Shown here piece by piece: positions 1 to 8,572 of a stretch of DNA of 64,000 nucleotides. The first letter of the stretch is position 1, and each line of letters starts with the position of its first letter. Location of the stretch: the NCBI GenBank assembly GCA_037440385.1, contig JBBIUI010000003.1, forward strand, positions 1 through 64,000, written 5' to 3'. The DNA comes from CG2-30-68-42 sp037440385. Lineage in GTDB: Bacteria; Pseudomonadota; Gammaproteobacteria; Burkholderiales; Rhodocyclaceae. The translations under genes and the position numbers were made by a program. The notes under the pieces were generated by a model. That model searched no databases. It was given only the letters and a program-made list of their open reading frames with translations, and had not been told where the DNA came from.

Positions 1-15
1 GCCGAACCGCTGTCA

Positions 16-55
16 AGGCAACACCGCCAACAGGCAACACCGCAACAGGCAAACC
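16..55. repeat. short imperfect tandem repeat
   Basis: Two and a half copies of a 15-16 base unit starting AGGCAACACCGC lie end to end (16-31, 32-46, then a partial copy from 47). They are just downstream of the purF stop in the direction of purF transcription. No spacer structure is present, so this is a simple tandem repeat and not a CRISPR. Function unknown. Confidence 0.7.
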
Positions 56-57
56 CG

Positions 58-99
58 TGACGGGCTGCCGGGGCTTCGGGCAAGCGACGGGGCCCGTCA
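58..99 (-). terminator. possible terminator hairpin after purF
   Basis: TGACGGGC at 58-65 is the exact inverse of GCCCGTCA at 92-99, the second arm covering the purF stop codon. A smaller TGCC/GGCA pairing (66-69 with 79-82) lies inside the loop. There is no clear T run after the stem on the minus strand, so intrinsic termination is uncertain. Confidence 0.35.
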
Positions 100-1620
100 G
101 GGCGCGAGCACCAGATTCAGGTCGAGCTGACCACCCTCGCCTTCCTCCGCGATGTCCGCGGGCGCGGCCTCGCGCAGGTGCTCGACGACGGTCAGATATT
201 CGGGCGTGACGTCGCCGGTGATGTAGTTGCCGTCGAAACACGAGGTCTCGAAATGCTCGATCGCCGGATTGACCGCACTGACCGCCCGACGAAGCGCTTC
301 CAGGTCCTGGTAGATCAGCGCGTCGGCGCCGATCTCGACGCGGATCTCCTCGTCGTTGCGCGAGGAGGCGATCAGCTCGCTGCGGGTCGGCATGTCGATG
401 CCATACACGTTGGGAAAACGCACCGGCGGCGCAGCCGAGGCGAACGAAACGCGCCGGGCGCCGGCCTCGCGCGCCATCTGTACGATCTCGCGGCTGGTGT
501 TGCCGCGCACGATCGAGTCGTCGACCAGCAGCACGTTCTTGCCGCGGAACTCCTGGCTGATCGCGTTGAGCTTCTGGCGCACCGACTTCCTGCGCACCGC
601 CTGCCCCGGCATGATGAAGGTGCGGCCGATGTAGCGGTTCTTGACGAAACCCTCGCGGTAGGGCACGCCGAGCCTGTTGGCCAGCGCCATCGCCGAGGGC
701 CGGCTCGAATCCGGAATCGGAATCACCGCGTCGATCGCCAGGCGCGGCATCGTGTGCCGGATCTTCTCGGCGAGCAGCTCGCCCATCTTGACGCGCGCTT
801 CGTACACCGACACGCCGTCGATCAGCGAATCGGGCCGCGCCAGATAGACATATTCGAACATGCAGGGTGCATGCATCGTGTGCTCGGCGCACTCGCGGCT
901 GTGGAAGTTGCCATCGACGGTGATCAGGATCGCCTCGCCGGGCAGCACGTCGCGCAGCACCTGGAAGCCCAGCGTATCGAGCGCGACGCTCTCCGAGGCG
1001 ACGAGATATTCGGGACCCTCGTCGGTGATGTTGCGCCCGACGATCAGCGGGCGGATGCCGTAGGGATCGCGGAACGCCACGAGCCCGAAGCCCGCGACCA
1101 TTGCGACCACGGCGTAGGCGCCGCGGCAGCGCCGGTGCACGCCGGCCACCGCGCGAAAGATCATGTCCTCGTCGAGCCGGTAGCTGGTGGCCGCCGCCTG
1201 CAGCTCGTGCGCCAGCACGTTCAGCAGCACTTCCGAGTCCGAGTTGGTGTTGATGTGGCGCAGGTCCTGCAGGAACATCTCCTGCTTGAGGCTCTCGGCA
1301 TTGGTCAGGTTGCCGTTGTGGGCGAGCACCGTGCCGAAGGGCGAATTGACGTAGAAGGGCTGGGCTTCGGCCGAGTTGAAGGCCGAACCGGCGGTCGGGT
1401 AGCGGCAGTGGGCGATGCCCCAGTTGCCGGCGAGGTTGCGCATGTGCCGCGTGCGGAAGACGTCGCGCACGAGGCCCGGCCCCTTGTGCAGGTGGAAGCG
1501 CTTGCCTTCGCCCGTGACGATGCCTGCGGCATCCTGGCCGCGGTGCTGCAGCACCTGCAATCCGTCATACAGCAACTGATTGACGGGCGATTTCGCCACG
1601 ACACCGAGAATTCCGCACAT
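97..1620 (-). CDS. purF: amidophosphoribosyltransferase PurF
   Basis: Catalyses the first committed step of purine synthesis, converting PRPP and glutamine to phosphoribosylamine in the cytoplasm. The chosen start gives MCGILG, placing the N-terminal-nucleophile cysteine at residue 2, exposed after removal of Met; an upstream in-frame extension was rejected for that reason. The glutaminase half shows the HRGQD segment near 27-31 and HNGNL at 101-105. The phosphoribosyltransferase half has the PRPP loop DDSIVRGNTS at 367-376, matching the E. coli position. At 507 residues it is normal length. It is the last gene of the long minus-strand run and starts one base after the cvpA stop, the classic cvpA-purF pairing. 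Confidence 0.97.
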   Translation of the reverse strand: MCGILGVVAKSPVNQLLYDGLQVLQHRGQDAAGIVTGEGKRFHLHKGPGLVRDVFRTRHMRNLAGNWGIAHCRYPTAGSAFNSAEAQPFYVNSPFGTVLAHNGNLTNAESLKQEMFLQDLRHINTNSDSEVLLNVLAHELQAAATSYRLDEDMIFRAVAGVHRRCRGAYAVVAMVAGFGLVAFRDPYGIRPLIVGRNITDEGPEYLVASESVALDTLGFQVLRDVLPGEAILITVDGNFHSRECAEHTMHAPCMFEYVYLARPDSLIDGVSVYEARVKMGELLAEKIRHTMPRLAIDAVIPIPDSSRPSAMALANRLGVPYREGFVKNRYIGRTFIMPGQAVRRKSVRQKLNAISQEFRGKNVLLVDDSIVRGNTSREIVQMAREAGARRVSFASAAPPVRFPNVYGIDMPTRSELIASSRNDEEIRVEIGADALIYQDLEALRRAVSAVNPAIEHFETSCFDGNYITGDVTPEYLTVVEHLREAAPADIAEEGEGGQLDLNLVLAP

Positions 1621-1621
1621 G

Positions 1622-2173
1622 TCACACCCCCATCCGGCCTGCCCCCGGCGGCGCGCCGCGCCGGGTTCCGTCCTGCGTGCGGAAATGAAGCCGGCCCGCA
1701 AGCCGCACCGGCAGCCACGGCTTCATCATCAGCACCGCGGTCTCCAGCGGCGCCGACAGCCGCGCCTCGCGCCACCAGGCCTGCCGCGGCACGCTCGTGA
1801 GCCCCGCGATGAGCACCAGCGCGGCCACCACCAGCAGCGCCCGGCCGAGCCCGAGGATCGCGCCGAGAAACCGGTCGACCGGCCCCAGCCCGACCGCCGA
1901 CAGCATCCGCCGCAACACCAGCCTCGCGATCGACGCGGCGAACAGCACGCCTGCGAACACGAGCACGAAACCGATTGCGTACTCTAGCACCGGATCGTGC
2001 ATCCCTGCCCATTGCGCGACCGGTGCGCCGGCCGCGGCGGCGCCGGCCCGGGCCGCGAAAAACCCCGCGACCCACGCGCCCAGCGAGAGCAGCTCGCCCG
2101 CGAACCCGCGAAACGCTCCGAGCGCCAGCGAGCCGATCACGATCGCCAGCACGCCGTAATCGAACGCGGTCAT
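1622..2173 (-). CDS. cvpA: CvpA family membrane protein
   Basis: A 183-residue inner-membrane protein of the CvpA family, first linked to colicin V production and commonly encoded before purF. Four hydrophobic segments are readable (about 5-22, 28-48, 62-85 and 102-125), followed by a hydrophilic Arg/Gly-rich tail. The GAFRGFAGEL and RFLGAILGLGRALLVV stretches are typical of the family. Its start overlaps the SPOR gene stop by four bases and purF begins one base after its stop, so the three are almost certainly co-transcribed and translationally coupled. The molecular role of CvpA is still poorly defined. Confidence 0.9.
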   Translation of the reverse strand: MTAFDYGVLAIVIGSLALGAFRGFAGELLSLGAWVAGFFAARAGAAAAGAPVAQWAGMHDPVLEYAIGFVLVFAGVLFAASIARLVLRRMLSAVGLGPVDRFLGAILGLGRALLVVAALVLIAGLTSVPRQAWWREARLSAPLETAVLMMKPWLPVRLAGRLHFRTQDGTRRGAPPGAGRMGV

Positions 2174-2949
2174 CCGCGCGGCGCGACGATCCCCGGCAGG
2201 CCCGCCCGATCGAGCCGTTCGCGCGCCTGTTCGGCCGCGGCGCGGCTGGCGAACGGTCCGGCACGAACCCTCGTCTTCGGCGCTCCTGCACCCGCCACCG
2301 GTTCGGTATAGACGCTGTAGCCGTGCGCCTTGACCCGTGCCTGGATCTTGCGGGCATTGTCCGCACTGGCGAATACGCCGAGCTGCACGATGTATTGCTC
2401 GGGCGTGCCGGCTGCGGGAGTCTGCGCTTCGGGCATCGCGGGCGTGCGCGCCGTTTCGGCGCCGTTCGCGGACCCGCGCGCCGGTTTCTCTTCGGCCGTT
2501 GCGTGTTCCCCAGCCTTCGGCTCGGCCTTCGCTTCGGGCTTCGGCTCCGGCTTCGCGGCACGCTTCGACTCGGCCGTTGCGGCGGGTTTCGGCCCGATGT
2601 TCGCGTCGGAACTCCCCGTCTGCGCGCCCGCGCCCGGTCCGGATCCGGACCTGTTGGCGGATGGCGACGGCGGGAGCGCGGCAGGCGTGCTCGCCGCGGC
2701 CGGCTCACCTGCGCCTTGCGCCGGCGAGGCCGGTGCCGCCCTCCCGGGAACGACGCGGGTGACGAGCGCGCCGCCGTCCTGGCTGGGGATGCGGATCTGG
2801 ATGTCTTCACCCGGCTGGCGCGGCTGCTGGTCCATGACCATCGGCAGCACCACCGCCGCGGTGAGCGCGAGCGCGAGCGCGCCGACGAGCCGGCGCCGCG
2901 CGCGCTTCTTCAACTCCTGTCGTGCATCCGCTTCCGCCATGGGGGCCAC
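2170..2949 (-). CDS. dedD: SPOR-domain cell-division protein (DedD-like)
   Basis: A bitopic envelope protein of 259 residues: short cytoplasmic N-terminus with a KKRARRR cluster, one membrane helix near 21-40, a long low-complexity Pro/Ala/Glu/Lys linker containing KPEPKPEAKAEPK-type repeats, and a C-terminal SPOR domain from about 183 to 257 (QYIVQLGVFAS ... RVRAGPFASR). SPOR domains bind denuded septal peptidoglycan, so a role at the division site is expected. The folC-dedD-cvpA-purF order is a conserved proteobacterial cluster. The gene begins 3 bases after the folC stop and overlaps cvpA by four. Confidence 0.88.
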   Translation of the reverse strand: MAPMAEADARQELKKRARRRLVGALALALTAAVVLPMVMDQQPRQPGEDIQIRIPSQDGGALVTRVVPGRAAPASPAQGAGEPAAASTPAALPPSPSANRSGSGPGAGAQTGSSDANIGPKPAATAESKRAAKPEPKPEAKAEPKAGEHATAEEKPARGSANGAETARTPAMPEAQTPAAGTPEQYIVQLGVFASADNARKIQARVKAHGYSVYTEPVAGAGAPKTRVRAGPFASRAAAEQARERLDRAGLPGIVAPRG

Positions 2950-2952
2950 CGC

Positions 2953-4221
2953 TCACGCGCCGCAGCGGCGCATGACATCGGCAACGGTCAGGAAAGATCC
3001 GAACGCGACGATTCTATCATCCTGCCCCGCGCGCCCTCGGGCGTGATCGAAGGCCTCGCCGGGGCTGGCGTAGCGGCCGTGCACCGGCGCGCCGGTCTCG
3101 GTCAGCACGCGCTCGAGGCACTCGGCACTGGCGCCGCGCGGGCCGGGCAGGCTCGCCGGCAGCCAGCGATCGACCCGGCTGCGCAGTCGTTCGACCACGG
3201 CGCGAATGTCCTTGTCCTGCATCATTCCGAACACCGCCCAGGTCTCACGAAAGGATCCCATGTCGCCGAGATTCTCGCTCAGAACGCCTGCCGCCTGCGG
3301 GTTGTGGGCGACGTCGAGCACGAGCGCCGGCCGGCCGGGGACGACCTGAAAGCGGCCGGGCCAGTCGACGTCGATCAGGCCGCGGCGGATGTCCTGCATC
3401 GCGACCGGCAGGCGATCGCCGAGCGCTTCGAGCGCGGCGATCGCGCCCGCCGCGTTGTACAGTTGCCGCGCGCCGCGCAGCGCCGGATATTCGAGTCCCG
3501 CGCGGCTCACCGTGCGGCTGCCGCGCCGCGACCAGTACTGCCACTGGGTGCGTTCGGCGCGGAAACCGAAGTCGACCCCGATTCGGCGCACGTCCGCCCC
3601 GATCTCCCGGCCCCGGTCCAAGACGCTGGCAGGCGGATCCGGGTCGGCGAGGATGGCGGGGCTTGCGCTGCGCAGGATGCCGGCCTTCTCGCGCCCGATC
3701 CGCTCGCGCGTGGCGCCGAGGTATTCGGCGTGATCGATGTCGATGGCCGCGAGCACCGCGCAGTCGGCGTCGAAAACGTTCACGGCGTCGAGCCGCCCGC
3801 CGAGACCCACCTCTAGGATCACGACATCGGGCGCGGCAGCCGCGAAGACCTGCCAGGCCGCGAGCGTGCCGAACTCGAAATAGGTCAGCGGCGTCTCGCC
3901 TCGGGCCCGATCGACTTCCTCGAAGCCCTCGCACAGCGGCGCATCGGCGACCGGCTCGCCGCCGATGCGCACGCGCTCGTTGTAGCGCAGCAGGTGCGGG
4001 GAGCTGTACAGGCCGACGCGGTAGCCGGCGCAGGTCAGCACCCGTTCGATCATCGCGCAGGTCGAGCCCTTGCCGTTGGTGCCGCCGACCGTGATCACGC
4101 AGCCCGGACGCCAGGAACCGAGCGCCTCGCTCACGCGCGCCACGCGTTCCAGCCCGAGCTCGATCGGCTTCGCGTGCAGGTGCTCGATACGGGCGAGCCA
4201 CTCGCCCAGGCTGCGCGGCAT
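2953..4221 (-). CDS. folC: bifunctional dihydrofolate/folylpolyglutamate synthase FolC
   Basis: Adds glutamate to dihydropteroate and polyglutamates to folates, using ATP. The 422-residue protein carries the Mur-ligase-type P-loop GGTNGKGST at 46-54, the SSPHLLRYNERV folate-site segment near 74-85, and the later VLDVAHNPQA motif of the C-terminal ligase domain. Length is typical of FolC. It lies 12 bases after accD, continuing the accD-folC-dedD-cvpA-purF operon. Confidence 0.96.
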   Translation of the reverse strand: MPRSLGEWLARIEHLHAKPIELGLERVARVSEALGSWRPGCVITVGGTNGKGSTCAMIERVLTCAGYRVGLYSSPHLLRYNERVRIGGEPVADAPLCEGFEEVDRARGETPLTYFEFGTLAAWQVFAAAAPDVVILEVGLGGRLDAVNVFDADCAVLAAIDIDHAEYLGATRERIGREKAGILRSASPAILADPDPPASVLDRGREIGADVRRIGVDFGFRAERTQWQYWSRRGSRTVSRAGLEYPALRGARQLYNAAGAIAALEALGDRLPVAMQDIRRGLIDVDWPGRFQVVPGRPALVLDVAHNPQAAGVLSENLGDMGSFRETWAVFGMMQDKDIRAVVERLRSRVDRWLPASLPGPRGASAECLERVLTETGAPVHGRYASPGEAFDHARGRAGQDDRIVAFGSFLTVADVMRRCGA

Positions 4222-4233
4222 CGACGGCGGTGG

Positions 4234-5100
4234 TCAGTCCGGCACGGGCAGGCGGCCGAGCGATGCGAGCAGCATCGCGAGCCGGTCGCGCAGCTCGCGC
4301 CGGTCGACGATGAGATCGAGCGCTCCCTTGCCCATCAGGAATTCCGCCCGCTGGAATCCTTCCGGCAGCGTCTGGCGCACGGTCTGCTCGATCACGCGCG
4401 GACCGGCGAAGCCGATCAGCGCTCCCGGCTCCGCGATGACGACGTCGCCCAGCATCGCGAAGCTCGCCGAGACGCCGCCCATGGTCGGGTCGGTCAGCAC
4501 GCTGATGAAGGGCAGACGGGCGGCCGCCAGTTCGTCCAGTGCCGCGGTGGTCTTCGCCATCTGCATCAGCGAGAACAATCCCTCCTGCATGCGCGCGCCG
4601 CCGGTGGCGGTGATGCACACGAACGCAAGCCGCTGTTCCAGCGCCGCGCGCACACCGCGCACCAGCCGCTCGCCGACCACCGAGCCCATCGATCCGCCCA
4701 TGAAGTCGAACTCGAAGCAGGCCACGACCGCCGGAATCGTCCTGATCGCTCCCTGCATGACGACCAGCGCGTCGGCCTCTCCGGTCTCCTCTCGGGCCGC
4801 TTCGAGGCGCTCCACGTAGCGCTTGCTGTCCCGGAACTTCAACGGATCGACCGGCACGACCTCGGCCCCGATCTCGAATCGCCCTTCGCGGTCGAGCAGC
4901 AGATCGAGCCTCGCGCGGGCGCGCAGCCTGCCATGATGTCCGCATTTCGGGCACACATGCAGGTTGGCCTCGAGGTCGCTCGCATACAGGACGGCCTCGC
5001 AGGCCGGGCACTTGGACCACAGCCCTTCGGGCATGGACTTGCGGGTGCCGGGTTCGCTGCGCTTGATGCGCGGCGGCAACAGTTTGTGCAGCCAGTTCAT
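4234..5100 (-). CDS. accD: acetyl-CoA carboxylase carboxyltransferase beta subunit AccD
   Basis: Beta subunit of the carboxyltransferase that makes malonyl-CoA for fatty-acid synthesis; it works with AccA, not encoded here. The start MNWLHKLLPP at 5100 is the family's usual N-terminus and gives 288 residues. A four-cysteine zinc ribbon is visible: C31, C34, C50 and C53. The carboxyltransferase core follows, with FMGGSMGSVVGE and GGARMQEG stretches. The frame stays open upstream across trpA, but that part reads as non-protein composition and is not a fusion. The start overlaps the trpA stop by four bases; the trpA-accD-folC order is standard in Betaproteobacteria. Confidence 0.97.
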   Translation of the reverse strand: MNWLHKLLPPRIKRSEPGTRKSMPEGLWSKCPACEAVLYASDLEANLHVCPKCGHHGRLRARARLDLLLDREGRFEIGAEVVPVDPLKFRDSKRYVERLEAAREETGEADALVVMQGAIRTIPAVVACFEFDFMGGSMGSVVGERLVRGVRAALEQRLAFVCITATGGARMQEGLFSLMQMAKTTAALDELAAARLPFISVLTDPTMGGVSASFAMLGDVVIAEPGALIGFAGPRVIEQTVRQTLPEGFQRAEFLMGKGALDLIVDRRELRDRLAMLLASLGRLPVPD

Positions 5101-5921
5101 GTCGTGGGCTCCTGCTGCGTGGCGGGAGCGTCGAGCGCCTCGCGCATGCGGGCGAGGAAAGCTCCCGCGCGCTCGATCGCCGCGCCCGACGGTGCGTTTT
5201 CGATCTCCTCGATCAGCCGGCTGCCGATGACGACGCCATCGGCCACGTCCCCCGCCCGCCGCGCGCTCGCCGCGTCGCGTATGCCGAACCCGATCGCGAC
5301 GGGCATGCCGCAGGCCGCGCGGATGTGCGGCAGCCGGCGCGCGACGGCATCGAGGTCCAGGCTCGCCGCACCGGTGACGCCGGTGAGCGAGACGTAGTAG
5401 ATGTAGCCGGAACCGGTCGCGGCCGCGTTGCGTATGCGCACCTCGGTGGATGTCGGCGCGAGCAGCAGGATCGGGTCGATGCCCGCTTCGCGCAGCGCCC
5501 GTGCGAACCCCGCGCACTCCTCCGGCGGATCGTCGACGACGAGCACGCCGTCGACGCCCGCGAGGGCCGCGGCGGCGATGAACGCACGTTCCCCCATCGC
5601 CTCGATCGGATTGGCATATCCCATCAGCACCACCGGGGTGAGCGCATCGGCCTCGCGGAACCGGCGCACCATGTCGAGCACCGCGCGCAGCGTCACGCCG
5701 TTTTTCAGCGCGCGCTCGCTGGCGCGTTGTATCGTCGGCCCGTCCGCCATCGGGTCGGAGAACGGCACACCCAGCTCGATGAGGTCGGCACCGGCCGCGG
5801 CGAGCGCGTGCATCAGCGGCACCGTCGCCGCTCGATCGGGATCGCCCGCGGTGACGAACGGGATCAGCGCCTTGCGCCGCTCGCGCGCGAGCCGATCGAA
5901 GGTGGCGGGGATGCGTGACAT
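5097..5921 (-). CDS. trpA: tryptophan synthase alpha chain
   Basis: Cleaves indole-3-glycerol phosphate to indole, which is passed to TrpB. The 274-residue TIM barrel begins MSRIPATFDRLARERRKALI. The two catalytic acids are in place: E49 in LIELGVPFSDP and D60 in MADGPTIQ, at the numbering known from Salmonella. The phosphate-binding part VAIGFGI and the SLTGVTG loop are also seen. It sits 41 bases after trpB and overlaps the accD start by four. Confidence 0.97.
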   Translation of the reverse strand: MSRIPATFDRLARERRKALIPFVTAGDPDRAATVPLMHALAAAGADLIELGVPFSDPMADGPTIQRASERALKNGVTLRAVLDMVRRFREADALTPVVLMGYANPIEAMGERAFIAAAALAGVDGVLVVDDPPEECAGFARALREAGIDPILLLAPTSTEVRIRNAAATGSGYIYYVSLTGVTGAASLDLDAVARRLPHIRAACGMPVAIGFGIRDAASARRAGDVADGVVIGSRLIEEIENAPSGAAIERAGAFLARMREALDAPATQQEPTT

Positions 5922-5962
5922 GGCTCGTTCGCCGGGGACCGTTCAGGCGCGTCGGTGCGCGA

Positions 5963-7159
5963 TCACAGTTCGATCCCGGAGCGCTGCGCGACCGTGTGCA
6001 TGTCCTTGTCGCCCCGGCCCGACAGGTTGACGAGCAGCAGCGTGTCGCGCGGCAGCGTCGGCGCGAGCTTCGCCGCATACGCGAGCGCATGGGCGGACTC
6101 GAGCGCCGGAATGATGCCTTCCAGCCGGCACGCATCGTGAAACGCCGCGAGCGCCTCGTCGTCGCCGATCGCGACATACTGCGCCCGGCCGCTGTCCTTG
6201 AGCCATGCGTGTTCGGGGCCGACGCCGGGATAGTCGAGCCCGGCGGAGATCGAGTGGGTCTCGAGGATCTGTCCGTCGCCGTCCTGCAGCACATAGCTGC
6301 GGTTGCCGTGCAGCACACCGGGGCGCCCGGCGAGCAGCGAGGCCGCATGCCTGCCGGTCGCCAGCCCGAGGCCGGCCGCCTCGACGCCGATCAGCCGCAC
6401 CGCGTCGTCACCGACATATTCGTGGAAGATCCCCATGGCATTCGACCCGCCGCCCACGCACGCGATGACGTAGTCCGGCTGCCGCCCGGCGACCGCCGGC
6501 ATCTGGCGCCTGCATTCGGCGCCGATCACGGACTGGAAGTCGCGCACCATCACCGGGTAGGGATGGGGACCCGCGACGGTGCCGATGATGTAGAAGGTGT
6601 CGGCCACACGCGTGACCCACTCGCGCATCGCCTCGTTGAGTGCATCCTTGAGCGTTCGCGAGCCGGACTCGACCGGCACCACCGTGGCGCCGAGCAGCTT
6701 CATGCGGTAGACGTTCGCGGCCTGGCGCGCGACGTCGGTCGAGCCCATGTAGACGACGCACTGCATGCCGTAACGCGCGGCGACCGTCGCCGTGGCCACG
6801 CCGTGCTGGCCGGCCCCGGTCTCGGCGATCACGCGCTTCTTGCCCATGCGCCGCGCGAGCAGCGCCTGGCCGAGACAATTGTTGATCTTGTGCGCGCCGG
6901 TGTGATTGAGATCCTCGCGCTTGAGGTAGATCTGCGCGCCGCCCAACTGCTGCGACCAGCGCCTGGCGTGGTAGATCGGGCTGGGGCGCCCGACGTAGTG
7001 CTCGAGATCGTGGTCGAGCTCGGCGCGAAACTGCGGATCGCGCCGAGCCGCCTCGTACGCTTCGCGCAACTCGTCGAGCGCGGGGATCAGCGTTTCCGAC
7101 ACGAACACCCCGCCGTACGGACCGAAGTGTCCGCGGCAATCGGGAAGATCAGCCGGCAT
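5963..7159 (-). CDS. trpB: tryptophan synthase beta chain
   Basis: PLP enzyme joining indole and serine to give tryptophan. With the start at 7159 the protein is 398 residues; an ATG two codons upstream (7165) is an alternative, and either overlaps the end of trpF by 9-15 bases. The PLP lysine is K91 in HTGAHKINNC, and the phosphate-binding glycine-rich GGGSNAMG loop is present. HFGPYGGVFVSETL near the start is a family hallmark. The frame is open further upstream inside trpF, but that extension has no TrpB character. Confidence 0.96.
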   Translation of the reverse strand: MPADLPDCRGHFGPYGGVFVSETLIPALDELREAYEAARRDPQFRAELDHDLEHYVGRPSPIYHARRWSQQLGGAQIYLKREDLNHTGAHKINNCLGQALLARRMGKKRVIAETGAGQHGVATATVAARYGMQCVVYMGSTDVARQAANVYRMKLLGATVVPVESGSRTLKDALNEAMREWVTRVADTFYIIGTVAGPHPYPVMVRDFQSVIGAECRRQMPAVAGRQPDYVIACVGGGSNAMGIFHEYVGDDAVRLIGVEAAGLGLATGRHAASLLAGRPGVLHGNRSYVLQDGDGQILETHSISAGLDYPGVGPEHAWLKDSGRAQYVAIGDDEALAAFHDACRLEGIIPALESAHALAYAAKLAPTLPRDTLLLVNLSGRGDKDMHTVAQRSGIEL

Positions 7160-7781
7160 CCCCATCCCTGACTCCGGCAATGAATTCTGCCATCCTGCGC
7201 TCATCCTTGATGCCCTTCGCCACTTCGACGCCGCTGCTGACATCCACCGCCCACGGCCGAACCATGCGAACCGCCCGGGCCACGTTGCTCGCATCCAGAC
7301 CGCCGGACAGGATGATCGGGACGGGGAGATCGCGCGGAATCAGCGACCAGTCGAACGCCCGACCGGCACCGCCGTAGCCCGGGACGTGGGAATCGAGCAA
7401 CAGCCCCTGGGCCGACGCAAACGAGCGGGCGCATTCTAGCAGATCGACCCCCCGCTTCATCCGCGCCGCCTTGACGTAGGGCCGCCCGTACCGGCGGCAC
7501 TGCGCCTCGGTCTCCTCGCCGTGGAACTGGAGGCAATCGACCGGCACCGCGTCGAGCACCCGGCGGATCGTCTCGTCGCACTCGTTGACGAACAGCGCGA
7601 CCCGGGTGACGAACGGCGGCACCGCGCGGGCGATCTCGCGCGCACGATCGACATCGAGGCAGCGCGCACTGGGCGGGTAGAACACCAGTCCCAGCGCGTC
7701 GACGCCGAGCGAGACCGCGGCCCGCGCGTCCTCGACCCGGGTGATGCCGCAGATCTTGATCCGCGTGCGATGCCGCATCAT
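7149..7781 (-). CDS. trpF: phosphoribosylanthranilate isomerase TrpF
   Basis: Isomerises phosphoribosylanthranilate in tryptophan synthesis; a small TIM barrel of about 210 residues. The N-terminal KICGITR motif carries the catalytic cysteine, and the later LLDSHVPGYGGAG segment carries the catalytic aspartate and a phosphate loop. ISGGLDASNV near the end is the second phosphate-binding motif. Start choice is between adjacent ATGs at 7781 and 7778 and one at 7793; 7781 gives an ATGA overlap with truA. The truA-trpF-trpB-trpA order is a betaproteobacterial signature; trpE, G, D and C are elsewhere. Confidence 0.94.
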   Translation of the reverse strand: MMRHRTRIKICGITRVEDARAAVSLGVDALGLVFYPPSARCLDVDRAREIARAVPPFVTRVALFVNECDETIRRVLDAVPVDCLQFHGEETEAQCRRYGRPYVKAARMKRGVDLLECARSFASAQGLLLDSHVPGYGGAGRAFDWSLIPRDLPVPIILSGGLDASNVARAVRMVRPWAVDVSSGVEVAKGIKDERRMAEFIAGVRDGDAG

Positions 7782-8572
7782 CGGACGTTCCATTCCATCG
7801 GCATGACCGGGCGGGCCGCCCCGGGAAGGTCCCAGTTCGCTGCGTACTCGACGCGGCACAGGTACAGGCCGCACGCCGCGAAGGTCGGCGCGCCCAGGCT
7901 GCGGTCGCCGCTCGCCAGCAGATCCCCGACCCAGCGCACCGGCCGGCGGCCGCGGCCCACCTGCACCAGCGCCCCGACGATGTTGCGCACCATGTGGTGC
8001 AGGAACGCGTTGGCGCGCAGCGCGATCAGCACGTGGCTGCCGTGCTCGCTCACGGCCACTTCGTGCAGTGTGCGCACCGGCGATCGGGCCTGGCACTGAG
8101 CGCTGCGGAAGGCGGAGAAGTCGTGTTCGCCGGCGAGGCAGGCGGCCGCTTCACGCATCGCGTCGGCGTCCAGCCTGTGATGCACCCATCCGACCCGGCG
8201 GGCATCGAGTGCCGGCCGTACCGGCGCGCAATACAGCACATAGCAATACCCGCGGCTGATCGCGGCGTAACGCGCGTGGAATTCCTCGGTCACGCGCCGT
8301 GCCCAGCGCACCGCGACGGACGCGGGCAGGTGCGCATTGACGCCCCGCACCCACGCCTCGAGCGGCCGCTCGGCCGCCGTGTCGAAATGCACGACCTGCG
8401 ACAGCGCATGCACGCCGGCATCGGTGCGGCCCGCGCAATGCACACGCACCGGCGCGCGGCCGATGCGCCCGATCGCCTGCTCGAGCACGTCCTGGACGGT
8501 GTTGCCGCACGGCTGCGATTGCCAGCCGAAGAACGCCGACCCGTCGTACTCCAGGCCGAGGGCGATCCTCAC
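7778..8572 (-). CDS. truA: tRNA pseudouridine(38-40) synthase TruA
   Basis: Makes pseudouridine at positions 38-40 in the anticodon arm of many tRNAs. The protein is about 264 residues and starts at a GTG (VRIALGLEYDGSAFFGWQ), preceded by the stop of the upstream gene in a four-base GTGA overlap. The catalytic aspartate is D51 in the CAGRTDAGVHA motif, and FSAFRSAQC and FLHHMVRNIVG match the family. It lies between the membrane gene and trpF, as in many Betaproteobacteria. Confidence 0.95.
   Translation of the reverse strand: MRIALGLEYDGSAFFGWQSQPCGNTVQDVLEQAIGRIGRAPVRVHCAGRTDAGVHALSQVVHFDTAAERPLEAWVRGVNAHLPASVAVRWARRVTEEFHARYAAISRGYCYVLYCAPVRPALDARRVGWVHHRLDADAMREAAACLAGEHDFSAFRSAQCQARSPVRTLHEVAVSEHGSHVLIALRANAFLHHMVRNIVGALVQVGRGRRPVRWVGDLLASGDRSLGAPTFAACGLYLCRVEYAANWDLPGAARPVMPMEWNVR

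Noticed and set aside
16..55. Possible CRISPR-like or regulatory repeat
   Set aside because: Two and a half adjacent copies without spacers and no cas genes; a simple tandem repeat.
4234..6348. Apparent fusion of AccD with an N-terminal extension across trpA and trpB
   Set aside because: AccD ends and starts normally at MNWLHKLLPP (5100); the upstream part has no protein-like composition and overlaps coding trpA and trpB in another frame.
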